Assembly: GCA_003996215.1 (NCBI GenBank)
Contig: QJPP01001752.1
Coordinates: 186,001-250,000 of the forward strand
DNA: 64,000 nucleotides
From: Jaltomata sinuosa
Taxonomy: Eukaryota; Streptophyta; Magnoliopsida; Solanales; Solanaceae
Direction: 5' to 3'
The number at the start of each line of letters is the position of its first letter. Positions within the stretch are counted from its first letter, which is position 1. The notes under the pieces were generated by a model that did no database searches, was not told the origin of the DNA, and saw nothing but the letters and a program-made list of their open reading frames with translations. Positions 48,593 through 58,200 of the stretch are shown piece after piece. The translations under genes were made by a program, and so were the position numbers.

Positions 48593-50872
48593 CTAATCCA
48601 CATGCAAAAGAGAAGCATAATCAGTGTCTTGCAAAGTTATTCTACCTAAGTACAATTCACTAATATGGTCAGAGCATAAAGGGATGCATCTCCTGTTCAA
48701 ATTCTCATGTATAACACCCATACCTGGAACCCACTTACTTCGATCAAACGGATCCAAATTAAGAAGATTCTGAAGTAACCTAATCCGGTAGACAATAGTA
48801 TCTCTTCTGTCACAAAAATGAGCAGCACAGCGGTAAGAAGGCTCATCAGAAGCTAATCTAATCAATGCCATCCCCATAGAACCATCCACGGGCTTTGGAT
48901 CAATGAGCTCATTATCTCCCATCATTTTGACTTCCCTTTCTGTGGGAAAATGCACTTCTTCAACCCCATTAACATCAGAAACTTTCAGATCCTTGGTGTA
49001 ATGTCTGATTGCTTCCTTCTTTGAGGATTCATGCTTCTCCGCTAAGGTCAAGATGCATGAGAATCTTAAATGATATGATACTATAATCTTCAATTTTCTG
49101 AAGTTGTGGCAGCAGCAAAAGAAATCAAGCCACCTTCTCCCAATACCAGCATACCACTTGATAATATCAGTATCTTCAAGAACCATAAGTAAACTTATCG
49201 GCCTAGGACGGCCCATATGATTTGTAAATCCAACCAGTCTGACTGCCTTCCTAACAATTTCTAAGGGTGCCTCGACTTTTATGCATAACTTTGTCAGATC
49301 TGCCACCGTCTGATCGGAGTACTTCCTTTCCTCTTCTTCCTCTGCTATCTTTACTTGTTCCTCTAACATCCTCTTTGCTTTAATGGGATTTAAGTACCTG
49401 TCAACTTGCTCTTGAAAGTTGTCATAAGCATCCACGAGTTCACGGGGCAGTTGATCCCTGATTCTTTTCAAAGAGAGGAAGTCACCAGCTGAGAGCATCC
49501 GGTGCCATTCCCCGCGATCGTCGACAGATTCCAAAAACTCTTGCATTACTTCTTCAGCCCAAGAATCAAAGATTTGGTTGACTTCACTCTCAATCTGGAA
49601 ATCAGTTCTGAAACTATTGGCACGCTTTGTCTTCTTTAATACATGACTGAATATCTTCATTCCTAATTTCTTCCTGTTAGTCTCTTTAGCATTTCTCAAC
49701 TCCAAAGCTTTAACTTCTTTCTGTCTTTGGTACTTTTTCCTCGCTCTAATCGCCTTTTGTGACATTGGTGGGTGCAATACAGACGGCTTAACTGCCTGAA
49801 GCTCCATCCCCAAAAATTCTATCTTCTCAGAAGTAGCACTATGAATAACAGTCTTAACCTTATCAATACCGAATTCCATATTTTTCTCAAGAATCTGCAC
49901 AAGCCTACTCTTCAAATCCAAAGTCATCATCTTTGTCCCCGACGTGATAACCAATATCTCATCCAAATATCTAACTGCATATATCTTCAACGGCTTATAA
50001 AAAGCATTCCCCGAGTATCCCTCAGCAAGGTCATTAGCATCAACTCTAGGATTCTCCCGATTCGTTTTAAGCCTTAGTTCTTGAATTTCCTTATCGAAAC
50101 TATTAAAGTAAATGTTAATCAAAATCGAACTCAACCCACATTCTTGAGGAAACCCTCTACCTAAATAACAACCACCCAATTGAATACTCACTATTTCAGA
50201 CTCAAACAGCCCTTTTATCAAACCAATCAATGCCTCATCACTAATTTTCTCTTCCATAACCCTACACAACTTATCAACATGCTTATTTTCAAACTTTGCA
50301 GGATTCAAACAAACAGTAAACCACCAACTGGGGTTCTCAACAGAGTTCTTAAGGTAACGAATCGCGGTATGTCTACCCATATTACCCCTTCCACCATAAC
50401 AAAATGTGACAAATCTATCATCATATATAGATTCAAGAACCATTCTAACAGCTTCAATAACTACTTTAAGCTTCAAATTAGGAAGCACAAGTGATTTACC
50501 TTTAAATGAAGATGAAGGGATGGTAAAGCTGCAATCTTTAACATGAAATTGGTTTGTAGAGAGCTGAAAGGAGAGTTCTTGAAGTGAGAAAAAATGGGTT
50601 GAGAGGAAATCAAGAGTGAGGGTATTCTTGTCATTATTTGGTTTGAGATAGTGGCAAGCTGTGAGGAGGAAAGAGGGTAAAGCGACGACGTTTTGGAGGA
50701 GGTTGTGGAACTTTCCATGGTGATAATGGGAGAGTATGAGGTTGTTGATGTCTAATTGAGAAAGGGTTTTTGTGGGGTTTTGGTAAAGGGTTGAAAGGTG
50801 GAGTCTTGGAGGTGAAAAAGGGGTAATCTTGGAAGCAAATTGCAGAGTGGTTCTTCTGAAAGTCAAGAGCAT
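48593..50872 (-). CDS. NMAT1: nuclear-encoded mitochondrial group II intron maturase, 759 aa
   Basis: Intronless 759-aa ORF. The N-terminus (MLLTFRRTTLQFASKITPF) is Arg/Ser-rich without acids, a typical mitochondrial presequence. A degenerate reverse-transcriptase domain follows (GRGFPQECGLSSILINIYF), with the polymerase YADD box replaced by YLDE near residue 302. The maturase X (RNA-binding) domain runs from about residue 551 (GRPRPISLLMVLEDTDIIKW, WLDFFCCCHNF, SYHLRFSCILTLAEKH). The C-terminus has Cys/His pairs (CAAHFC, CIPLCSDH) but no intact HNH endonuclease. Such proteins splice mitochondrial group II introns, for example in nad transcripts. Assignment to the nMAT1 subgroup rather than nMAT2-4 is from memory and should be treated as likely, not certain. 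Confidence 0.88.
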   Translation of the reverse strand: MLLTFRRTTLQFASKITPFSPPRLHLSTLYQNPTKTLSQLDINNLILSHYHHGKFHNLLQNVVALPSFLLTACHYLKPNNDKNTLTLDFLSTHFFSLQELSFQLSTNQFHVKDCSFTIPSSSFKGKSLVLPNLKLKVVIEAVRMVLESIYDDRFVTFCYGGRGNMGRHTAIRYLKNSVENPSWWFTVCLNPAKFENKHVDKLCRVMEEKISDEALIGLIKGLFESEIVSIQLGGCYLGRGFPQECGLSSILINIYFNSFDKEIQELRLKTNRENPRVDANDLAEGYSGNAFYKPLKIYAVRYLDEILVITSGTKMMTLDLKSRLVQILEKNMEFGIDKVKTVIHSATSEKIEFLGMELQAVKPSVLHPPMSQKAIRARKKYQRQKEVKALELRNAKETNRKKLGMKIFSHVLKKTKRANSFRTDFQIESEVNQIFDSWAEEVMQEFLESVDDRGEWHRMLSAGDFLSLKRIRDQLPRELVDAYDNFQEQVDRYLNPIKAKRMLEEQVKIAEEEEERKYSDQTVADLTKLCIKVEAPLEIVRKAVRLVGFTNHMGRPRPISLLMVLEDTDIIKWYAGIGRRWLDFFCCCHNFRKLKIIVSYHLRFSCILTLAEKHESSKKEAIRHYTKDLKVSDVNGVEEVHFPTEREVKMMGDNELIDPKPVDGSMGMALIRLASDEPSYRCAAHFCDRRDTIVYRIRLLQNLLNLDPFDRSKWVPGMGVIHENLNRRCIPLCSDHISELYLGRITLQDTDYASLLHVD

Positions 50873-50932
50873 TGAAGCTTTGAGGGTGAAGTTCTGACTG
50901 ATTTTTCAGTCCTAATTTGAGGTTTACAGCTT

Positions 50933-50949
50933 GGGGGTGGGGGTGGGGG
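50933..50949 (+). other. G-rich tract upstream of the maturase start
   Basis: Three runs of five G separated by single T. It lies 61-77 bp upstream of the maturase ATG, so it is in the promoter or 5' UTR, with the G-rich strand being the template strand. Confidence 0.7.
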
Positions 50950-51330
50950 TGTTTGAAATGGTTATTTTCAGATTTTCAAACTAAAGATTTCTTAATTCCA
51001 ATTAATTTGTTGATGATAAATGAAAATTAAGGATTTCTTTTTAATTTTTTAATTTTCAGCTGATAATTTATAGTTGTATTGGAGTTTCGATTAATCTGAA
51101 TTTGTAGTATTGTATAAGGTCGATTAAAAAAGAAAATGCTCTTTATCACGATATTTTTTCTTCATCTTTTGGGATGTTTGATGGAAAAAAAGTTGGAAAG
51201 TGAGTGCACGATGAGTTAATTTGGATCGATGCAAAGTTAGCTAGACTTTTTCTATCAAAAGGGTATATAAATGTAATATCAAATTAATTCACGTTCATGA
51301 TGAATATAAGAATGTTCTTGACGTGCAATA

Positions 51331-51392
51331 AATTCAAATCAAGTTTCTTTAATCAAATTCAAATCAAGTTTCTTTAATCAAATTCAAATCCC
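51331..51392. repeat. 26-bp tandem repeat, about 2.4 copies
   Basis: AATTCAAATCAAGTTTCTTT plus AATCAA repeats twice exactly, then starts a third time. Confidence 0.9.
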
Positions 51393-52029
51393 ATCAAATT
51401 TAAAATTAAACTCTCAAGCGCTTGAAAATGATGTTCATGAACAGAAAAACAAGAGGACAATCATTTATAAATTTAGTGATACTATATTCTACAACAATAA
51501 CTTATATCATCTCTTCATATATTTTTTTTTTTCAAATTGGGGTAGGGGAAGGGAATATTGAGAGAAAATTACAAGTTAGAGATTCAAATCCTCGCCAACA
51601 AAATGAGAGTTCAAACAATCAACCAATTGAACTACTGAGATTCCTGATAAATACGTAATTTGTAACCTTTTTTTTGTTTGAATATTTCTGAACACAAAAT
51701 CAAGGTAGACTGCATTCACACTTCAAATATTTTCTTTTGCAAAACACCAAAAATATGATTTGCTTGATTAACACACCATCTTATTCCAAAAAGAAAACAA
51801 AAAAAAACAATTTTTTTTTTTATTCTCTATTAAAGTAAATATATGTCTTTATTTTTCTTTATTTAAAGCACCCAAATATATGAGACTTTAACATTTATTC
51901 TTTGCTATGTAAACAAGGATTGTATATTCCTTCATAATACTCCTTTAAAGAGTGCTTGCATCCTTCATGTAACCATTGTCAAATTAAACATCTCAGCAGC
52001 AACAACTCCCAAGTGCTAATACTGGTATG

Positions 52030-52450
52030 AAATGTATTTGTTGTTTTCTTTTCTCTAATTTGTCTAGACTAGTTTTTAATCGTTCACTTGTGATAAATCG
52101 CGCTATCTCTATAAGAAGGGTCTGCTTCAATATGAAGACACATGTCTACTATAATGGAATATCTATGCATAAAATATTACTACACGGAATAAGATTATAT
52201 AAACTGATAGTGTAAAGAGTTCAACGTCTGATGGTAGTCGGTTAACTACCAATTAACACCTTGTCATTTGAGTTTACTTAATTACCTCTTATAATGAGTA
52301 ACCTGATTGTATAGATATTTTCTTGTTTTTTCTAATTTGTGGACACTTCTTTTTAACCGCTCACTTATGATAAATCGCGCTTATCTTTATAAGAAGGAGT
52401 GCTTCAATATAAGTATTCTTGTTTAACATAATGGAATATTTGTGCATATG
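52030..52450 (+). repeat. diverged tandem duplication upstream of the DUF247 gene
   Basis: Segments at 52030-52170 and 52316-52450 share TGATAAATCGCGCT, TATAAGAAGG, GCTTCAATAT and ATAATGGAATAT in the same order, offset about 285 bp. Neither copy is coding. Confidence 0.7.
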
Positions 52451-52596
52451 TAAAGAGTTTTACATTATTACCGTAGTTGACATCATGTGATAGCATAAGC
52501 GATATAATTCTATAAATATCTTTTATAAGGTCGATGCATAAAACTTAAACTTGACTGACTGACGTTGCCTTCTTCAATCAGGAAAGTATAAAGAAA

Positions 52597-54072
52597 ATGA
52601 CTTTAGAATCTAAAAGGATGGAGATTACAATCTCAAGACAACAAACTATATCAAGAAGACGTCAAATACCAAAAGTTCCAATATTCATGAGAATTGACAA
52701 TCAGAAAGGTGATGATTATGATCCTAAAGTTGTTTCATTGGGACCTTATCACCATGGAAAGCAAGAACTCAATTTTGTTGAAGATTTCAAGCCAAAGGTT
52801 CTAGAAATGTTCATTCATGGAAGTAACAAAAATCAAGAATTCTTCCTTCAAGAAATTGTAAGGGAGATTGATGATTTTAGAAGTTGTTACCACGAAGAAT
52901 TCACGAATAAGTATAACGACTATGAATTTGCACGAATGATGCTCCTTGATGCGTGTTTCATACTTAATGATATCGAGATATCAACAAGGTCTACACCAAA
53001 TTCCGCTTCTAAACAGAGCAACACTATCAAGCACCTTGGAATTGCAGTTTATTTGATTACTAGACGTGACCTATATTTGCTCGAAAATCAGGTATCAATG
53101 CCAGAGCCACGTATAGGCTTAAGGAAGGTCAATTAAACCCCCTTTATAGCTCAAGTCACTACTAAAAACACGTGAATTTTCCTGTAGGTACCTTTTCGAG
53201 TTCTCAAGCTCTTGGTTGAGTTGAGATATGGCGATGATCAAGGTTGTGGATATCATCCATTTGAAGAGAAGGTAAAAAGTTATTGCTCTCAAATGTTTTT
53301 CGATAAGCAAGAGGGCATCAAAATAGAAGAAAACGCGATAATTGAGACAGAACCCCCTCACCTTCTTGAAGTTTTTCGAAAAGTACTTGTCAATGGTAGC
53401 GATGATGAAGCTAATGTCAGACAATCGCAAAGCTATGATTTCATCTTCGACTATTTTCGCGATTGTTGCAGGAAAAAATATGCACTACACAAACCAGCAT
53501 TGGTCACAAATGTGTTTTGTTCAGTCATGGATTTGAAATCAAAGGGGATACATTTTAGGCCTAGTGGAATTGATTCTTTAAAAGGTGTGAGATTTACATC
53601 TCACTATTACTATGCAAAACTAAAACTCCCATGTTGGTATGTTTCAACATACACAAAAGTATTTTTCATGAACATGATAGCTTATGAATTGTGTCCAAAT
53701 GGTCCAATTGATAGAGCTGTTGTGTCATACATAAATTTCATGAAATCACTTGTGATATCACCAAATGATGTGAAAGAATTGAGAGAAGAGAAGATAATAT
53801 TCAACACATTGGGAAGTGATGAAGAAGTGGTACAAGTTTACAAAGGATTAAAAACTTATGGGGCAGATGATCCATTACTATTCAAGAATGTGAAGAGGAA
53901 TATTCAAGAACATTATAATAGCAAAGGGAAGACATGGATTGCTGAATTAATTGATACATATTTTAATAGTCCATGGTCTTTAACTGCTTTGATTGTTACT
54001 GTTTTTCTTACTTTCTTGACTGTTGTTCAGACTTACTATGGTAGCCCATTTTATCATTCTGATCATGAATGA
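52597..54072 (+). CDS. DUF247/UPF0481 protein, 2 exons, 459 aa
   Basis: Exons 52597-53091 and 53188-54072 join in frame (CTCGAAAATCAG then GTACCTTTTCGA) into 459 aa. The DUF247 signature is present: PKVVSLGPYHHGKQEL near residues 43-58, FILNDIEI, then the conserved DLYLLENQVPFRVLKLL spanning the splice. The C-terminus has the usual single membrane helix (SPWSLTALIVTVFLTFLTVV, about residues 426-445) with a short polar end. The ATG at 52597 precedes ITISRQQTISRRRQIPKVP and fits family starts. DUF247 proteins are membrane-anchored; some grass members act in self-incompatibility, but most have no known role. The family is large and clustered in plants; here it is single. Confidence 0.92.
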
Positions 54073-55265
54073 CAAAGTAATAACAATGATAACATATTCA
54101 GTGTAATTACACAAGTGAAGTCTAGGAAGGGTGGTGTGTACGCAGTCTTATCCTTATCCTCTGAAGGCAGAAATGTTATTTTTAATTGATCCTCGACTCC
54201 TGTAATCATGAATAAGAGAATATATTAATTTTACATTTTTTGTCTGTTTCAGATTTTCTTCCCTCACATTCTACTTATTATAGTACATTTTATTTATAAA
54301 TCTATGGTGATAAAATAGAGTGAAGTGTTTAAACTACTCCTACACTATAATATATTTCTTTAAATTACTTATTTATGAGAGAATTGAAAAATAATTGAAT
54401 TTGCCTTTAAAATTTACGAACGATCTAAAAGTGCCCTTTATAGTTGTTGTTGTTAGTGCACAAGGGCAAAATCGAGTCATTTTGGTAATGATAAGGGTAG
54501 GAACAAACGAGACATTTTTTATCCAAGGATATGCATAGTTTAGGGACAGTTTTGACCCTTTACCGACGTATTATAGTATATTCTACCTCTCTTTGGCAAC
54601 AAAATACTCAAAAAAAAACTCGATATACACCAACCAAATTAAACTAGTAGGTTTGATAAGAATACATCTGGTTTATCACACAGTTCGGTACTCGGTATTT
54701 AATGATACTAATATATCTAGATTTATTTACAAATAATTTAATTTTAAACTTTTCACTTTACCCTTAATAACATACTTAAAATTTTGTAGCGATATAAATA
54801 TTTATGTCACATTTTAGGCCACGATTTTCAATTTTTCATCTTTTTATTTCAAAATAGATATTCGATCAGATACATCACATAAATTGAGACACTAGAATAT
54901 CAAAGAGAAAACAAGGGAGCTATGTAAGAAAGGAAAAAAAAAAAAAAAAAAAGAGACAGAAATAGAAAATAGAAATATGCAATGTAAGAAAGGAACAAAA
55001 ATCCACTCTTTCACTTCCGCTCAGCTCTGAGCAAACCGAAAACTGAATTCTCTGGATCTCATAGTGTACAGAAGCTCTTTTTTTGATTAACCCCTTTTTA
55101 AATTATCAATCTTTTTCACCATTTTAAGTCATACACAGATCCAAGATTTAGTATATATGAACATTTTATAGTGAAAAACAGTGAATTTTGTGAACCCCCT
55201 TCAAAGAGTTAGAGAGAAATCACTATAATTTTTCACATAATACATAGAGGTTTGGGGGTGAAAAA
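54073..55265. other. spacer between DUF247 and PMT genes
   Basis: A degraded TS-type SINE lies at 54088-54200. Positions 54380-54580 hold a dispersed repeat (AAGTGCCCTTTATAG .. ACAGTTTTGACCCTTTACCG). An A-run of about 18 lies at 54935. The final 200-300 bp are presumably the promoter and 5' UTR of the methyltransferase gene. Confidence 0.45.
54088..54200 (-). mobile_element. degraded TS-type SINE
   Basis: ACATATTCAGTGTAATTACA and GGTGTGTACGCAGTCTTATC match the TS-type block order. It starts about 15 bp after the DUF247 stop codon, so it is probably in that gene's 3' UTR. Confidence 0.5.
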
Positions 55266-58200
55266 ATGGGTGGTGGATCTTGGATAAATATGAGGGCATT
55301 TGATTGGAATACAGGGCAGACAATACTGGTTGTTCTTTTGGTAATGGTGGGATCTTTTTATACTGGAACACTTTTTGGGGAAAACCCATCTTTATATGTA
55401 CCTCAACAAGAACAAGAACAGCTTCAAAAGCAACAACAATTGTCTATTGCTTCCAATTCCAGTAACTCAGAATCTACCTCTGGTTAGTACTCTTTTTGTG
55501 AACATATAAAGTTTGAATCTTTGAGTGCTAATGAAGAAGATGCTGAGAGTATTTGAGTTAATAGGGAATCTTTGTTGCAGTGTTGTTGAATTTATTTTTT
55601 GTTTGGCTAATGTTAGAGTGGGTTAGAGTCCCACGTCGGTTAGGGAATGGCGGGTGTTTTGCTTATATGGACTTAGGCAATCCTCCCTCATGAGCTACCT
55701 TTTGGGTGGAGTCCCAAATTGGTTAGGGATTGGACGGGTGGTTTGCTGGCTTAGGCAATCCTCCTCTTATGAGCTAGCGCTTTTGGTATCATATTTTTAC
55801 AGCTAATAACATGAAGAGGCAATCATTTAGAGTTGCTTTAGGAAATGGGTGATCCTTCTTTTCCCCTTTTGGTAAGTGAAAATGGATAAGCTTTTAAATT
55901 TTCATTGTGGGTGGGTAAATTGGTTAGAGATATGATAATCAAGAGCTGTTTTATTTCTTTATTCGAGCAATATAAATTCGTCAATGCAGAAAAAAGGCGA
56001 ATCTTTATCATTGTTATTTACTGTCTTTAGGCAAGTGAATCATGATTGGTTTTTATGTTGTTGGTACTAGACAGAATTGAAGGTGGTGTACTCTGATCAA
56101 TTTGGGTAAATGTCGTGTCTCGCTTATATAGGGGAGAAAGTGAGGTGGATGATTAATGGCTTGGCTTCTATTTTGCTTAAGTGGTTTGGTAGCCCTTGTA
56201 AAATTGGCAAAGACACTTTTGTGGTCCGAAATTGGACAGTGTTCAGTGGAGTCGAATAACTAGTTGTCGATTATGTTATGCCCAATAGGACCACAAGGGA
56301 TCTTCCGCCATTTCTCATGTTGCAATCTCTGGTGCTGAATATTTAAGGGCAAGACCGAACTATCCAACTTGGATAGCTGTGGGATCGAAGTCCTTCACAC
56401 AGAATTTCATTTTTAAATGTTCCTTTTGCTTTCCTTGGGAGGCACATAAAGGTGGGAGATACTGGTGTAGTTCTTCCAGTTATTTTGTCAATTGCTCCAA
56501 TAACGTAGGAAGAATGATAAGAAAGTATGTAATTGCATTGGTGAAAGATGCCAACAACTGGTGGTATGTTTAACGTTTTTGCTCAATTGGTTTACAGATA
56601 TTAGGCTTTAGCAGGCCCCTAAGGAAAGAGATTTGTGTTATGACTTCAGATATTCGTTCGTAATTCTCAAACATAGAGCGGAATTTTCAGTTGCAAAATG
56701 GCAGTTAAGCATACTGATCAATAGAATAAAGATCACTTAAAAAGCTTATAATACCATTCAAAGATGGGTTCTGCTGTTTCACGGATTGGGATCTAGGTAA
56801 AAGATAAATGTTAGGCCCTCTTTAAACTTTAAGCTATCTCCTGTGCAAGGGACAAGGGTGAAGGGTCTAACAAAATATTAAAGAGTGCAATGACTATTAA
56901 AAACAATTGAGGAAGGCAGGCTATTTTGCCCTTGATTTGCTTATAACTTGCAAGATTCACATGATAAAAATCTTTAACGTGGGTAACCTTTTCACATATC
57001 GCGGTAATAACAAACCCTTCATATCATGGACATAATATGGTTTCTGAGCCTGTGATGTAACATCTATTCTAAGATAACCTAAACAGTCTTGTTGATGAGA
57101 TTTCTCCATTCTGTTATATTTGTTGCTCCCAATTTTCTCTTCATCATGACGTACATACTGCAATTCCCTCAAGAAACTGAGAGGCAGACTATGCAGCTGT
57201 CGAACTCTGTTTCCTTGATCTTTACCATTCTGCTTTCCTTAAATAGTTTATTCTTTTCCTTTTTGTCATTTTTCATGCACCAGGATGAATGTTGGGTGGG
57301 GGGGGGATCAGGTCTAGGTTCAAATTTAAGCTTAGTCGTGACTTTTTTTAATATTTCTCCTCCATATTTTGTTGAGTTTCAGATAATTTTGATTCTGATC
57401 CATATTATGCATGCAGGTGCTTTGAAGTTTGAAAACAAGGTGTCTCTTTCGTATCGGGTGATACCATTGAAAATCCCTGAAACAGGAGTAAATGTTTGCC
57501 CTTTGAAATTTAATGAGTATATCCCATGTCATGACTTGTCTTATATTAAAGAGCTAATGCCGAAACTAGATCTTTCAAGGAAAGAAGAGCTGGAGAGGCA
57601 TTGTCCTCCACCTGATAGGCGCTTGTTTTGTTTGGTGCCACCTCCAACTGATTATAAGATACCAATAAGGTGGCCGATTAGCAGGGACTATGTGTGGCGG
57701 AGCAATGTGAACCATACACGTCTTGCGGAGGTAAAAGGTGGACAAAATTGGGTGCATGAGAAGGATCAATTTTGGTGGTTTCCAGGCGGCGGAACTCATT
57801 TCAAGCATGGGGCATCCGAGTATATTGAGAGGTATGCATGGTCTCCTTTGTCTTTCACATTCCCACCTGTCAGTCTTGAACTTGCAGCTCTTTGAGAATT
57901 GATTTTCTTCTGTCAAGAGCATATGAGAAGAAGTCAATCTGAAATTTATGATGCGTACAGTCTCCATCCAAATCTGCTAATCATGATGTTCGTCTATACA
58001 ATCTTGCAGACACCTATGTTTTTATGCATCTCATCTATTTAGTTATTATTTGGTGCAGGTTAGGAAATATGACAACTAATGAGAGAGGTGACTTACGATC
58101 TGCAGGGGTATTTCAAGTGCTTGATGTTGGTTGCGGCGTTGCCAGTTTCTCTGCCTATCTTCTTCCTTTAAGTATAGAAACAATGTCCTTTGCTCCCAAA

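Larger units (their letters stand above)
50873..52596. other. spacer between the divergent maturase and DUF247 genes
   Basis: No supported gene. It holds a G-run tract at 50933-50949, a 26-bp tandem repeat at 51331-51392, and two diverged copies of a segment of about 140 bp at 52030-52170 and 52316-52450 just upstream of the DUF247 gene. Confidence 0.55.
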
